Shown: positions 53,836 through 64,000, counted from the first letter of the stretch. The stretch is DNA of 64,000 nucleotides from Deltaproteobacteria bacterium (GCA_029262455.1 JAJCZJ010000088.1:186001-250000); one strand, 5' to 3'. The notes: generated from the letters alone by a model not told the origin. Translations and numbers: made by a program.

Positions 53836-55122
53836 CTAGAAAGAGCCGTCACCACCATCGAGATAGCTCATTAAGACGCGGTGGAAGTGGCGAATACGTA
53901 CTTCCTGTATACCGAGGTGTAGGCTCTCGAACGCGTCCGACTGCATTCCCGATTGAATACGCGGCAGGTTGTACATGTCCTCTTCGAGGATCTCACCGCC
54001 CGGAATGTGCGACAGGTCACCACCTTTGACCGCAGAACGCGCCTCGTGGCGTGGCCGTTTCACGTCTTGGTTCGGCGTATTGAGGAGATTCCAAAAGTCA
54101 AAGTACATCTTGTTCGGGTCACTCGGGTGAGGGCGATGGCGAAAGACCCAGACAAACATCGAATGAATATTGAGAGTGATGTTCGGAAAGATCGTGTAGT
54201 GAAAATCGTCGCACATTTGCGATTCATTCAATTGGGAAAAGTCGGCGCCAAGCCCGCTCCCCATCGATCGGATCGCATTCCCAAACGCGCTCCGCGCATC
54301 GGCCACACCACCTCGAAACGAGCTCACGTCGACCCCGACCCGCGCGAGAAAGTTCTCTTTGATCCCCGCTGTCACCGTGCCGTGCCCCGGATGGCGAGGA
54401 CTCGCAATGACTTCGGGAAAAATCATCCGCGTGTGGCGGGCGTAACAATCGTAGACAGTGCCGACATCGTCGGTGAACTCAAGCGTTGCCGGGTGTGTCG
54501 CATGAACGTGGTAGGCTTCATTGAACGCATCGACGGAAGTCTTCCAATTGCACTCAACTTCAATCGTCATGTCGGAATCGAGTTTCCAGTTCTCGAATCC
54601 GTACGGTTCGAGATGCTCTGGAATCACGCCGAGGTAGTCGCGTAGCGCGGATGCGTTTGGATCGAGATTGATCCAAACGAAGCCACCCCAGCACTCGCAA
54701 CGCACCGTTCGCAGGCTGAGCTTCTCCGTCGGCAATCCCTGGGGAAAAGACTCGGCATCTGTCGCCTTCAACAGCGTCCCGTCGAGTCCATATTGCCAAC
54801 CGTGGTAGACACAGGAGAACTTTCCCGCCCGACCGCGACCCGGCTCCCGTAGACGATTGCCGCGATGCATGCAGACGTTGTAGCGCGCGCCGATGGAACC
54901 ATCCGGTAGGCGTACGACTAGGATCGATTCGCTGCCGATCTCGAACGTGAAGTACTCGCCCGCTTGGGCGAGATCCGACTCCAATCCCGCCAACAACCAA
55001 ACCCGTGACCACATCGCACCCCATTCACGCGCAGCGAATTCCGGACACACGTAGCGTTGCTTGGGAATCTCGTCGAGACCGAGGTTCATCTCCGCGGCTC
55101 GATCCATCGGTGTCGGGCTCAT
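53836..55122 (-). CDS. Rieske-type aromatic ring-hydroxylating oxygenase, large subunit
   Basis: The Rieske cluster ligands are Cys84 and His86 (CMHRGN) and Cys104 and His107 (CVYHGW). The mononuclear iron ligands are in NEAYHVHATHP (two His) and probably an Asp in the QMCDDFHYTIFPN region. Length 428 residues. GGGAGGGAAGCG precedes the ATG at 55122. The enzyme oxygenates an aromatic or quaternary-amine substrate with electrons from a reductase. Neither a beta subunit nor a ferredoxin or reductase is encoded nearby, so its partners are elsewhere and the substrate is open. Confidence 0.94.
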   Translation of the reverse strand: MSPTPMDRAAEMNLGLDEIPKQRYVCPEFAAREWGAMWSRVWLLAGLESDLAQAGEYFTFEIGSESILVVRLPDGSIGARYNVCMHRGNRLREPGRGRAGKFSCVYHGWQYGLDGTLLKATDAESFPQGLPTEKLSLRTVRCECWGGFVWINLDPNASALRDYLGVIPEHLEPYGFENWKLDSDMTIEVECNWKTSVDAFNEAYHVHATHPATLEFTDDVGTVYDCYARHTRMIFPEVIASPRHPGHGTVTAGIKENFLARVGVDVSSFRGGVADARSAFGNAIRSMGSGLGADFSQLNESQMCDDFHYTIFPNITLNIHSMFVWVFRHRPHPSDPNKMYFDFWNLLNTPNQDVKRPRHEARSAVKGGDLSHIPGGEILEEDMYNLPRIQSGMQSDAFESLHLGIQEVRIRHFHRVLMSYLDGGDGSF

Positions 55123-55186
55123 CGCTTCCCTCCCTGCAGGCGCAGTGCGTGGCCACCCAGTGACGGCATACGCCACACTTCATTCA

Positions 55187-58100
55187 TCAGGTGGCCACGA
55201 CTTCCGCCAAGAATCGCCCCGTATGGGACGCCTTCTTCTTGAGAATCTTCTCGACCGGGCCCATCACAACGACGTTACCGCCTCCCTCGCCACCCTCCGG
55301 GCCCAGGTCGATCACCCAATCCGCTTCCTTCACAATGTCGAGGTTGTGTTCAATTGTCACGACAGTGTTTCCATTGTCGACGAGCCGGTGCACGACATCG
55401 ATCAGCTTCTCAACATCCGAGAAATGCAATCCGGTGGTCGGCTCGTCGAGCACATAGAGCGTCTGTCCCCGCGACTCTTTGCTGAGTTCTTGCGCAAGCT
55501 TGATTCTTTGCGCCTCTCCGCCCGACAACGTGTTGCTCCCTTGACCAAGGGTCAGGTAGCCAAGACCGATGTCGTCGAGGAGCCGCAGCGGTCCGGCGAT
55601 CTTCGGTACCGCCGAGAAGTGTTCCGCCGCGTCTTCGATCGTCATCGACAACACCTCGCCGATGTTCTTTCCACCGAACATGATCGCCAGGGTCTCTTTG
55701 TTGAACCGTGCACCGCCGCACGTATCACAGCCGACGTAGACATCGGGCAGAAAGCTCATCTCCATCTTGATACGTCCTTGACCGGCGCACTCTTCACATC
55801 GACCGCCCTTGACGTTGAAAGAGAAGCGGCTCGCCTTGTACCCCCGACTCCGCGCCTCCGGCGTCAAAGCGAACAGTTTGCGGATCTCGTCGTAGAATCC
55901 AACGTACGAAGCCGGAATCGACCGAGGCGTGCGCCCAATCGGCGCCTGATCGACTTCGATCACACGAGCAACTGCATCGGCGCCCTCGATTGATTCGAAT
56001 GCGCCTACTCTCCGCGAGCTCAAGCCCAACTTACGACGCAAGCCGCTGTACAGAACATCCCGCACCAAAGTCGACTTACCGGACCCCGATACGCCGGTGA
56101 CACAAGTCCATGAACCGAGAGGGATCTCCACCTCTATGTTCTTCAGGTTGTGTTCGACCGCACCGCTGACAGTAATGCGCGACGCCTGCGCGACATTTCT
56201 TTCGGGGCCACGTCGACTCCGCTTCTTGCCGAGAAATCGTCCTGTCTGTGAATTAGGATCTCTCGCCAACCGGCGCGGTGTTTCGATCGCAACGATCTCG
56301 CCACCCTTCGTCCCTCCACCCGGACCAAGGTCGACCACCAGGTCCGCCGCGTTGATCGTCGCCTCGTCGTGCTCAACGACAATCAAAGTATTGCCCTGTT
56401 TTCGCAAATCGCACAGGGTGTCGATCAACATCGCGTTATCGCGCGGATGCAATCCAATCGTCGGCTCGTCGAGAATGTAGCAAACTCCGCGCAGGTTCGA
56501 TCCGAGTTGCGCTGCTAACCGTATCCGCTGAGATTCGCCTCCGGACAAAGTGTCGCCACGCCGATCGAGGGTCAGGTAACTCAGACCAACTTTCTCCAAG
56601 AATCCAAGGCGCGGTAAGATCTCCTTCATGATGTTGCGGGCTATCTCGCCGTCCCGCTTGCTGAAGCGGTAGCGTCGCAAGGCTGCGTGGGCATCGCCTA
56701 CTGAATCAGAAGTTACGTCCGCAATACTCCGACCGAGAACGCGTACAGCCCGCGCGCGAGCATTGAGCCGGCTTCCGTGGCACTCCTCGCACATCTGCTC
56801 CTGAAGCAGATCGAGGAGACTCGTCGCCGCCTCATCATCCGTTTCCATGACCTCGTGTAAAGCAGCAATGAGGCCGGGCTTCGCTCCGCCGTGGAGAAAG
56901 GCTTTCCGTTTGCGAGCCGACAGTTTCGAGAACGGTTGTTCGAGCTTGATCCGATGCGCCCGGGCAACTTTTCGCGCCACACGCTGCGCGGAACCCGCCG
57001 CCCCGAGGCTCTCCTTGAAGGCCCGCTCCAAGGGCAGCTCCGGCACAGGGAAGAGCGCGTCGGTATCAAATGCGACGACGGTACCGAGTCCATCGCAAGC
57101 ACGACACGCCCCTTGGCGGCTGTTGAAAGAGAAGAGCCGCGGATCCAGTTCCTCATATCCCAAACCGCAATCGGCACAGTATAATCGCTCGCTGTAGATG
57201 CGTTCCTGCGACGGGCCAACCACAACCACCGCGCCCCCTCCGATGCGCAGGGCGGCGGCAACGAGTTCCGCCAGCGCCGCAGCTGACGCGGGGCGGACTT
57301 CGAGATCTCCGACGCAAATGTCAATATCGTGTTCTTTGTATCGCGCAAGCGACGGCAACGGCCGCAACGCAACCATCGAACCATCCACTCTGGCCTGTTC
57401 GTAGCCAGCCCGCCGAGCACCCTCCAAAAGGTCCTTGTAGATCCCCTTGCGACCACGAATCGCTGGGCCCAGAATTGTCACGGCCTCACCGCGATGGTCG
57501 CGCTGGATACGCTTGACGATTTGCTCTCGCGTCAGCGAAGTCAGCGGTTCGTCGCACTTCGTGCAGTGCTGAACCCCGACCTTCGCATAAAGCAGACGTA
57601 GGTAGTGAAAAACCTCTGTCACCGTCGCGACCGTAGACTTCTTGCTGCCACGGCTGAGTCGTTGTTCGATCGCGACTGTGGCCGGCACGCCAGCAAGAAG
57701 GTCCACATTCGGCCGCGGCAATATTTTCACGTACTGGCGCGCGTAGGTAGATAGACTATCGAGATAGCGACGCTGGCCCTCGGAATAGATAATGTCGAAG
57801 GCGAGAGTGGACTTGCCAGATCCGCTGAGGCCGGTCACGACAATGAATTGGTCTCGCGGCAAATCCACCGACACGTTGCGGAGGTTGTGCTCCTTCGCAC
57901 CGACAATGCGAATCCGCCCCTTCAATCCGTTTGACGACGGCTCGGCCACGATAGGTAAGCTCTCGTCCTCCGGAGCCCCTTCGAGCGCCGCCCTCAGGTA
58001 GCGCCCCGTGTGCGATTCCGAACAAGCCGCGACTTGTTCTGGAGTCCCTGACACGACGATCTCACCGCCGGCACCTCCGCCCTCAGGGCCGAGGTCGATT

Positions 58101-60739
58101 ACATGGTCGGCCGCTTTCACCACCTCCATGTTGTGTTCGATTACGACCACCGAATGACCCCGATTCACCAGGGCCTGGAGAGCAAGGAGGAGCTTTTCGA
58201 CGTCAGCATAGTGCAGACCGATCGTCGGCTCATCAAACAAGAACAGAGTCTCCGTCTTCTTCTTGATGGTCAGCGCCGCGGCCAGCTTCAGGCGTTGTGC
58301 CTCTCCGCCAGACAGTGTGTTCAAGGGTTGTCCCAGGCGCACATAGCCGAGTCCGATCTCCGCCAGTGGTCGGAGACGATCGACGATGTCCAGAGAATCC
58401 GCGAAGAACTCGATCGCGGCGTCAACTGTCAGGTCGAGCACGTCACGAACGGACTTCCCTCGATAGGTAACCTCGAGGACTTCTGGCGAGAAGCGGGCCC
58501 CGCTACACGAAGGACAGGTCACGTACACATCGGACAGGAACTGCATCTCGATCTTTTCGAAGCCTTCACCGGCGCAGGTCTCACAACGCCCACCCGCGAC
58601 GTTAAACGAGAAGGTCGCAGCGGTGTAACCGCGCATCTTCGCCGTGTCGGTGCGAGCGAGGAGCTTGCGGATCGGGTCGAACGCCTTCAGGTACGTAACC
58701 GGATTGCCGCGCCGCGTGCTCGACAATGCCGATTGATCGACCATGACCACTTCAGCGACGAGATCTGCCCCGGAAATCTCATCGTGTTCGCCAGGTACTG
58801 CTACAAACTGCCCGAGCGTTTTCTTGAGGCTCCGGTAAAGAATCCCTTCGATCAGAGTAGACTTGCCGGATCCGGATACGCCGGTGACACACACGAAACA
58901 CGAGAGCGGTACGGCCACGTCCAGGTCCTTGAGATTGTTCTCACGGGCGCCTCTCACGACCAGTTGGCAATCCTTCCGAAGAGCCCGACGTTCAGCCGGG
59001 ACGGCGATCGACTTGCGACCAGCCAGATAAGCGCCTGTTTCCGAGCTAGTGTCGGCGAGTAACTCTCGGTAGGGGCCGGCAAAGACAACTTCTCCACCCT
59101 TTTCCCCAGCCTGCGGTCCAAGGTCGATGATGTGGTCGGCCTCACGGATGATCTCCGCTTCGTGCTCGACGACGACGACGGTGTTCTCCTTCGAGCGCAG
59201 CTCCTGGAGAATTCGCACGAGCCGCTGACTATCGCGCGGGTGCAAGCCGACCGAGGGCTCGTCGAGGACATAGAGAGTGTTGACCAGTGAAGAACCGACA
59301 GCTCGGGTCAGATCGACGCGGGCCAACTCACCGCCGGAAAGGGTCCGCGACTGCCGATCCAGCGTCAGATAGTCGAGTCCCACCGCAAGAAGGTAGCCGA
59401 GCCGGGAGCGGAGCTCCGTGAGAATCAGTGCGGCGATTTCGAGCTCGTGTTCGGAGAACGGAAGCGCTTCGAAGAGCGCCGCAACTTCGGCGATCGGCAT
59501 GCGGTGCAAATCGACGATCGTCCGCCCACCGACCCGGTAGTTGAGAGCGTCGCCTTGGAGACGCCCCCCCTCGCAATCCGGACAAAGCTTGTAGCTCCGA
59601 TAGCGAGCCAGGAAGACCCTGACATGCATCTTGTAGGTCCGTCCCTCGAGCCAGCGAAACCAGCCACGGATTCCATGGAACTTGCCGGCACCCTCGATGA
59701 TCAAATTGCGATGAGATTCCGACAAGTCCTGAAATGGCCGCTTGGTAGGGATCTTCTTGGATCGACAAAAGCGTTCGAGCTCGTCGCGCTCCCACTGCGT
59801 CGACTTCGTACTCCACGGCTTGATCGCCCCTTCGGCAACCGATTTCCGTCCATCCGGGACGACCAGGTCCAGGTCGACGTCGATAATCCGACCAAACCCT
59901 CGACATGGCTCGCAGGCTCCCAGCGGGCTGTTGAAGGAGAACAGGTTCGGGACAGGGTCTCGGACCTGGACGCTGCATCGACCGCAGATCAGTTCCTCCG
60001 CGTGCGACGCTGCCCGCATCGAATCGTCCGGGAAAACCAAGGCCATCTCGCCCTTACCGAATCGAAATGCTTGCTCGATCGAGTCGGTCAAACGCTTGCG
60101 CTGCTCGGCTCGCACGACCAGGCGATCGGCGACAACGATCAGCGGCGTAGGGAGCGACTGCACTTCGTCGATGTCTTCGATCTCACCGCCGACCAGAAGC
60201 CGACGAAACCCAGAAGCCTCCAAGCCCGTTCGGGCCTCTTTCCAAGTGAGAGTCTCGGGCACAGCCGGTGCAAACGTAATCAAAACTCGCGCTTCCGCAT
60301 CCGTTCGCAGAACCTCGTGAACGACGGACTCCGGGGTTTCCCGCGCGACCTGCTCACCGCATTCCGGGCAGTGCGGCACCCCAATCTTAGCGAATAGCAG
60401 CTTCAGGTGGTCGTGAAGCTCCGTCATCGTGCCAACCGTCGAGCGCGAGGTCTTCACCGAGTTGCCTTGGCTGATCGCGATCGCCGGCAGGATGCCATCG
60501 ATACGCTCAACCTCCGGCTTGTCCATCCGATCGAGAAACTGGCGAGTATAGGCCGAGAAACTCTCGACGTAGCGGCGTTGCCCCTCGGCGTACAGCACAT
60601 CGAAGGCAAGGCTCGACTTGCCCGATCCCGACACCCCAGTGACCACGGTCAGCGAGTTCACCGGAATCCGCACGTCAATGTTCTGCAGATTATTTTGGCT
60701 CGCGCCCCTGATCTCGATCCAGTCTTTCGCCACGTTCAC
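55187..60739 (-). CDS. uvrA: Double-length UvrA: two complete UvrA units fused
   Basis: UvrA is normally ~940 residues with two ABC ATPases. This protein has 1850 and contains four. Walker A motifs begin near residues 35 ([14 protein letters not shown]), 620, 970 ([14 protein letters not shown]) and 1550. Four signature motifs are present ([44 protein letters not shown]). Each unit has the zinc module ([17 protein letters not shown] and [17 protein letters not shown], each followed by CxxC). The join is near residue 940. It starts at a GTG. It should act in UvrABC nucleotide excision repair, with one chain doing the work of a UvrA dimer. Confidence 0.96.
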   Translation of the reverse strand: MNVAKDWIEIRGASQNNLQNIDVRIPVNSLTVVTGVSGSGKSSLAFDVLYAEGQRRYVESFSAYTRQFLDRMDKPEVERIDGILPAIAISQGNSVKTSRSTVGTMTELHDHLKLLFAKIGVPHCPECGEQVARETPESVVHEVLRTDAEARVLITFAPAVPETLTWKEARTGLEASGFRRLLVGGEIEDIDEVQSLPTPLIVVADRLVVRAEQRKRLTDSIEQAFRFGKGEMALVFPDDSMRAASHAEELICGRCSVQVRDPVPNLFSFNSPLGACEPCRGFGRIIDVDLDLVVPDGRKSVAEGAIKPWSTKSTQWERDELERFCRSKKIPTKRPFQDLSESHRNLIIEGAGKFHGIRGWFRWLEGRTYKMHVRVFLARYRSYKLCPDCEGGRLQGDALNYRVGGRTIVDLHRMPIAEVAALFEALPFSEHELEIAALILTELRSRLGYLLAVGLDYLTLDRQSRTLSGGELARVDLTRAVGSSLVNTLYVLDEPSVGLHPRDSQRLVRILQELRSKENTVVVVEHEAEIIREADHIIDLGPQAGEKGGEVVFAGPYRELLADTSSETGAYLAGRKSIAVPAERRALRKDCQLVVRGARENNLKDLDVAVPLSCFVCVTGVSGSGKSTLIEGILYRSLKKTLGQFVAVPGEHDEISGADLVAEVVMVDQSALSSTRRGNPVTYLKAFDPIRKLLARTDTAKMRGYTAATFSFNVAGGRCETCAGEGFEKIEMQFLSDVYVTCPSCSGARFSPEVLEVTYRGKSVRDVLDLTVDAAIEFFADSLDIVDRLRPLAEIGLGYVRLGQPLNTLSGGEAQRLKLAAALTIKKKTETLFLFDEPTIGLHYADVEKLLLALQALVNRGHSVVVIEHNMEVVKAADHVIDLGPEGGGAGGEIVVSGTPEQVAACSESHTGRYLRAALEGAPEDESLPIVAEPSSNGLKGRIRIVGAKEHNLRNVSVDLPRDQFIVVTGLSGSGKSTLAFDIIYSEGQRRYLDSLSTYARQYVKILPRPNVDLLAGVPATVAIEQRLSRGSKKSTVATVTEVFHYLRLLYAKVGVQHCTKCDEPLTSLTREQIVKRIQRDHRGEAVTILGPAIRGRKGIYKDLLEGARRAGYEQARVDGSMVALRPLPSLARYKEHDIDICVGDLEVRPASAAALAELVAAALRIGGGAVVVVGPSQERIYSERLYCADCGLGYEELDPRLFSFNSRQGACRACDGLGTVVAFDTDALFPVPELPLERAFKESLGAAGSAQRVARKVARAHRIKLEQPFSKLSARKRKAFLHGGAKPGLIAALHEVMETDDEAATSLLDLLQEQMCEECHGSRLNARARAVRVLGRSIADVTSDSVGDAHAALRRYRFSKRDGEIARNIMKEILPRLGFLEKVGLSYLTLDRRGDTLSGGESQRIRLAAQLGSNLRGVCYILDEPTIGLHPRDNAMLIDTLCDLRKQGNTLIVVEHDEATINAADLVVDLGPGGGTKGGEIVAIETPRRLARDPNSQTGRFLGKKRSRRGPERNVAQASRITVSGAVEHNLKNIEVEIPLGSWTCVTGVSGSGKSTLVRDVLYSGLRRKLGLSSRRVGAFESIEGADAVARVIEVDQAPIGRTPRSIPASYVGFYDEIRKLFALTPEARSRGYKASRFSFNVKGGRCEECAGQGRIKMEMSFLPDVYVGCDTCGGARFNKETLAIMFGGKNIGEVLSMTIEDAAEHFSAVPKIAGPLRLLDDIGLGYLTLGQGSNTLSGGEAQRIKLAQELSKESRGQTLYVLDEPTTGLHFSDVEKLIDVVHRLVDNGNTVVTIEHNLDIVKEADWVIDLGPEGGEGGGNVVVMGPVEKILKKKASHTGRFLAEVVAT

Positions 60740-60874
60740 TCACCCCGAAAACCACCACTATATCCAACGTGCGGCGACCCGGCCATGCGCGGGAAAGAAA
60801 GTCGAGTTTCAACCCGCCCTTGAACGCTGGCTCAACACTGCGATGATTCCAGCTTCGAGATCGGAGGGACTGAA

Positions 60875-62137
60875 GTGATTGGAAAATTGGGAATCGTCGT
60901 CGCTGGGGGTCCGGCTCCGGGCATCAACAGTGTCATCGCAGCTGCATCGATCCGCGCATCGCTTGCCGGATGCGAGGTGATCGGCCTGCGCGACGGGTTC
61001 GAGTGGGTCATGCAAGGGAGGACCGACGAGGTCGTGCAGCTGGATATCGAGTTGGTTAGCCGCTTGCACTTCCGCGGCGGGTCGTTCATCGGCATTTCAC
61101 GCGCCAATCCGACGGCAACTCCTGACGGCATGAGCAATGTAATCCAAGCCCTCGACAAACTCGGGATCGACAAGCTGATCACTATCGGCGGAGACGGTAC
61201 CGCATTCCTGGCAAACGCTCTGCAACAGGCCACCGACGGATCAGTTCGTATCGCGCACGTTCCCAAGACCATCGACAACGACCTGCCTTTGCCTCCAGGC
61301 ATCGACACCTTCGGCTACCAAACAGCACGCCATATCGGTGCCGGAATTCTCAACTCCTTGATGGTCGACGCCCATTCGATGTCGCGGTGGTACTTCGTCA
61401 TCACCATGGGCCGTACGGCTGGTCACCTCGCACTCGGCATCGGTAAGGCCGCCGGCGCTACGTTGACATTGGTGCCCGAGGAGTTCGCGGCCGACACACC
61501 GTTGGCCTCGGTCGTCGACACATTGGTCGGTGCGATCATCAAGCGACTCGCCTTTGGTCAACGCCACGGAGTCGCGGTGATCGCCGAAGGAATCTCGGAA
61601 GTCATCGACTTCGGCACCTACGAAAAGCGAGCGCTCCGCGACAAGGACGGAAATGTTCGATTCTCCACTACGAGAATCGGCGACATCCTCCGAGATGCAG
61701 TTCAGGAGGAGCTCAAGAAACTGGGAATCGCCGCAGACACCGTTCCGAAGGATATCGGCTACGAAGTTCGGTCCGCAGACCCCATTCCCTTCGACATGGA
61801 GTACACGCGCGATCTCGGCTACTGCGCCGCGCGCTATCTCTGCGAAGGCGGCGGCGGCGCCATGGTTACGATGCAAGGCGGGAGGTTCGTACCTGTCCCA
61901 TTCTCAGAGATCCGCGATGACGAAGCAAAAGCGACGCGGGTCCGGCTCGTCGACATCCACTCGGAGCGTTACAAAATCGCTCGGCGCTATATGATTCGCA
62001 TTCGACGCGACGACTTTACGAATCCGTCGCTGCTAGCGAAACTCGCGGCGACAGCCCACATGTCCGTAGACGACTTTCGCAATCGCTTCGAGCCGCTGAC
62101 TCGTGACGAACCGCCGCCACTGGTCCTCCAAACCTAG
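60875..62137 (+). CDS. pfkA: 6-phosphofructokinase
   Basis: Phosphofructokinase fold with GGPAPGINSVI, the phosphate-site TIGGDGTAFLA (Gly108) and PKTIDNDLPLP (Lys131), and the PFK substrate loop GRTAGHLAL. In the bacterial ATP enzymes the two diagnostic positions are Gly and Gly; in pyrophosphate enzymes they are Asp and Lys. This protein has Gly and Lys, as in the group III/plant-like type, so phosphoryl donor specificity cannot be settled by eye, though Gly108 favours ATP. A GTG start is preceded by GGAGGG. Length 420 residues, longer than E. coli PfkA. Confidence 0.93.
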   Translation: MIGKLGIVVAGGPAPGINSVIAAASIRASLAGCEVIGLRDGFEWVMQGRTDEVVQLDIELVSRLHFRGGSFIGISRANPTATPDGMSNVIQALDKLGIDKLITIGGDGTAFLANALQQATDGSVRIAHVPKTIDNDLPLPPGIDTFGYQTARHIGAGILNSLMVDAHSMSRWYFVITMGRTAGHLALGIGKAAGATLTLVPEEFAADTPLASVVDTLVGAIIKRLAFGQRHGVAVIAEGISEVIDFGTYEKRALRDKDGNVRFSTTRIGDILRDAVQEELKKLGIAADTVPKDIGYEVRSADPIPFDMEYTRDLGYCAARYLCEGGGGAMVTMQGGRFVPVPFSEIRDDEAKATRVRLVDIHSERYKIARRYMIRIRRDDFTNPSLLAKLAATAHMSVDDFRNRFEPLTRDEPPPLVLQT

Positions 62138-62179
62138 CACCTCACCCGATTCTCAAACACAGCGCGGAAAGGACTCGAG

Positions 62180-62983
62180 ATGTTTGAAGGCAAGATCGCC
62201 ATCGTGACCGGTGCAGCCTCCGGAATCGGCAAGGAATTGGCACGTGCACTCGCGCAACGCGGGACCCATGTCGTGTTGACCGATGTCGACAGCCAACTCC
62301 TCGAAACAACGAGCCAAGAAATCGCCGGCTCGACCGAGCACCACACTGTCGACGTCACCGACGCCGCCGCCGTCGAGCAGGTCGTCCGCGATACCGTTGC
62401 CAAACACGGCCGCCTCGATTTTATCTTCAACAACGCCGGCATCGCAATCTTCGGCGATGCCCGTGACATGTCCCTCGAGGACTGGAACCGATTGGTCGAC
62501 ATCAACATCCGGGGCGTGATCCACGGAGTTGCTGCGGCTTACCCGATCATGGTTGCACAGGGTCACGGGCACATTCTCAACACCGCCTCCGCCTCCGGGC
62601 TCGCGCCAACTCCGGGTGGCACCGGTTACAGCATGACGAAACACGCCGTCGTCGGGCTATCCACTTCCCTGCGAAGCGAAGCGCGGCGACACGGAGTCCG
62701 AGTCAGCGCGATTTGCCCTGGGTTCATCGAAACACCGATATTCAACAACGCTAAGATGCTCACCAAGATCGACCGCCAAGACGCAATCGACGAGCTCCGC
62801 GGCGCAGTTCATCAACCAGACGCCCTGGCGAACGCGGTCATGCGTGGCATCGAGCGCAACAAAGCACACATCGTCTTCACTCCCTTCGCGCACATCGGGT
62901 GGCGCCTTTACCGCTTCTTTCCAGGGTTGATGGAACGCGCGCTCGATCTCACGAATCGACGAAACCCACTGTTGCCGCGCTGA
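62180..62983 (+). CDS. Short-chain dehydrogenase/reductase
   Basis: Classical SDR: NAD(P)-binding TGAASGIGKELA, the NNAG strand, catalytic Ser in NTASASGLAP and YSMTKHAVVG (Tyr and Lys), then the PGFIETPIF motif. Length 267 residues. An acidic residue after the second strand (LTDVDSQ) suggests NAD(H) preference. AAGGA precedes the ATG. The substrate is not evident. It lies 42 bases after the phosphofructokinase gene and 59 bases before the selenoprotein gene on the same strand. Confidence 0.93.
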   Translation: MFEGKIAIVTGAASGIGKELARALAQRGTHVVLTDVDSQLLETTSQEIAGSTEHHTVDVTDAAAVEQVVRDTVAKHGRLDFIFNNAGIAIFGDARDMSLEDWNRLVDINIRGVIHGVAAAYPIMVAQGHGHILNTASASGLAPTPGGTGYSMTKHAVVGLSTSLRSEARRHGVRVSAICPGFIETPIFNNAKMLTKIDRQDAIDELRGAVHQPDALANAVMRGIERNKAHIVFTPFAHIGWRLYRFFPGLMERALDLTNRRNPLLPR

Positions 62984-63042
62984 GACCCGTGGGGCTCCGA
63001 GCAGGCTGGCTTGCCCGAGGATAATGTGCCACGAACCTATCC

Positions 63043-64000
63043 ATGGGAACGAAATTCACAATCATCGACGACGGCCCACGCGACCAAGCAGGCACCGCAG
63101 GCTTCCGCGCCACACAGGTGAGCGCGCATATCGACGGCGAACGCGTCTCGATCCCTGCGGAGGAAATCGAATCCGCACTTGGTTGGCATCTTCGCGACGA
63201 AGGCCTCTGTCGCGGCGAAGTCTGTATGCCGGTGCGAGAACGATCCACCTTGGCGACCGCGAATGGCATCGACCTTCAGAACTTTGCCAGGATCCTCGAT
63301 CGTCCATTGGCCATCGACATCGCAGAACGAGCCGCCGTACTTGGCACGGACGCTGGGACGCGAAGGGGGCGCCTAGAGACACTCGAAGCGCCGGATTTCG
63401 AGTTGCCCGATCTACAGGGCCGCACGCATCGCCTATCGAACCACCGAGGCAAAAAAGTGCTGCTCATTGCTCACGCCTCCTGGTGAGGATGCCGTGAGGA
63501 CCTGCCGGTCTGGCAGGCACTGTACGAAGAACTCGGTGATGACGGTTTCATTCCGTTCACCGTCGCGCTCGAACGCAACATGGACGACCCCAGGCCGTTC
63601 ATTGAAAAGGCCAACCCGACGCACCCCAGTGTCATCGACACTGAGCACGTGGTCGCCGAGCTGTACCACATCGTCAACGTCCCAACGATGATCTGGATCG
63701 ACGAAAACGGCCAGATCTGCCGTCCACACGATACCCAGTTCGGCACCGACATCTTCACCGCGTTTCACGGCAAGCACTCCGGTCCCTACCTCGACATGAT
63801 CCGGGCTTGGGTCCGCGACGGCAGCGGTGCAATGACCGCCAAGCAGGTCAAGGAACACCAACCCGTGCCGACCGCCGAGAGTCAGCTCGCGCGCACCGAG
63901 CGCACCCTCGCCTGGTGGCTGCAAAACCAGGGGCGCGAGGAAGCGGCAGGACGCCACTTCGACCGCGCCGGAGAACTGGCACCCCAGGATTGGACAATCC
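63043..64000 (+). CDS. Thioredoxin-fold redox selenoprotein with Sec-Gly-Cys motif (truncated by window end)
   Basis: The first 147 codons end at an in-frame TGA (63484-63486), but the same frame continues without a stop for at least 171 more codons and keeps thioredoxin-like sequence. The motif reads AHASW-(TGA)-GCREDLPVWQALYEEL, followed by a cis-Pro region NVPTMIWIDENG. In redoxins of this kind the position before Gly-Cys is a redox Cys, so TGA most likely encodes selenocysteine-148, paired with Cys150. The N-terminal 110 residues form an extra domain with a CxxxxC (GLCRGEVCMPV). The C-terminal end looks TPR-like (AWWLQNQGREEAAGRHF) and runs off the window. Pseudogenisation is the alternative, but the TGA position argues against it. 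Confidence 0.85.
63494..63520 (+). promoter_or_regulatory. Bacterial SECIS-like hairpin
   Basis: CCTGCC (63501-63506) and GGCAGG (63512-63517) form a 6-bp stem with apical loop GGTCT (63507-63511). A lower GTG/CAC pairing (63494-63496 with 63518-63520) adds a bulge of AGGA. The loop begins 20 bases after the TGA, within the 16-37 window of known bacterial SECIS elements. The E. coli fdhF element, as I recall it, has a GGUCU loop at 18 bases. Confidence 0.75.

Noticed and set aside
59447-60397. 316-codon open frame on the plus strand inside uvrA
   Set aside because: Antisense to a well-supported UvrA; low-complexity Arg/Asp composition typical of a GC-rich shadow. The same holds for 55061-55993.
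60740-60874. LexA/SOS box in front of uvrA
   Set aside because: I see no convincing CTGT-N8-ACAG or GAAC-N4-GTTC palindrome in the spacer; lineage-specific LexA motifs could still be missed.
63484-63486. TGA as a disabling nonsense mutation in a pseudogene
   Set aside because: The frame continues intact for over 170 codons, the TGA sits at the catalytic redox position, and a SECIS-like hairpin follows. Kept as the main alternative to test.
1-64000. CRISPR arrays, tRNA and rRNA genes
   Set aside because: No regularly spaced repeats, cloverleaf-like segments or conserved rRNA words were found by reading; a tRNAscan/Infernal run would settle it.

Overview
The window reads as a chromosomal stretch from an uncultured Gram-negative bacterium of roughly 59-60% GC by eye. 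It has lipobox lipoproteins and signal peptides, a Lon protease, a PhaR-type regulator and aerobic catabolic enzymes (Rieske oxygenase, acyl-CoA dehydrogenase, epoxide hydrolase). It also carries a dockerin-like Cys-rich secreted protein and dispersed short repeats common in deltaproteobacterial and Binatota-like draft genomes. That placement is an inference; there is no rRNA or other marker here. I see no tRNA, rRNA, CRISPR array, complete insertion sequence or prophage.

Layout: (1) 1-5966: 3' end of an AAA-ATPase/TPR regulator overlapping a large lipoprotein, then a convergent membrane protein. (2) 6024-9409: an arsenic organo-detoxification operon (arsR, arsM, TVP38-type membrane protein, arsI, 2-oxoglutarate dioxygenase) with a palindromic operator/promoter in front of arsM and no efflux pump. 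(3) 9580-15699: a 1390-residue exported ankyrin-repeat protein behind an exported subtilase with Cys-rich inserts. (4) 15846-25888: scattered metabolic genes (GST-like, gamma-glutamyltransferase, SGNH hydrolase, Nudix, acyl-CoA dehydrogenase, MBL hydrolase, a diphthine-ammonia-ligase-like fusion, GH20). (5) 25889-28850: a repeat-rich accessory patch with a dockerin-like Cys-rich protein and a VapBC-like pair between two direct repeats.

(6) 28851-33095: two MoeA paralogues (one fused to a substrate-binding-protein domain) plus a nitrilase-family amidase. (7) 33219-36979: phaR, VOC, small membrane protein, gloB, galE and a DsbA-fold isomerase. (8) 36997-44591: TPR membrane protein, EthD protein, a divergent ATP-grasp protein next to an HtrA-like protein that has lost its whole catalytic triad, pabB-pabC, and a MITE-like element. 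(9) 44593-55122: alcohol dehydrogenase, epoxide hydrolase, two tandem YfhO-like membrane proteins, Lon, Rieske oxygenase. (10) 55187-64000: an 1850-residue protein made of two complete UvrA units, a phosphofructokinase, an SDR, and at the very end a probable selenoprotein.

The most notable item is the last gene. A thioredoxin-fold protein has an in-frame TGA exactly at its redox motif (Sec-Gly-Cys). The TGA is followed by a hairpin with a GGTCT apical loop at nearly the same spacing as the E. coli fdhF SECIS. Other points of interest are the UvrA-UvrA fusion, the catalytically dead cytosolic HtrA beside the odd ATP-grasp enzyme, the pump-less arsenic operon, and repeats that supply or abut the stop codons of genes.
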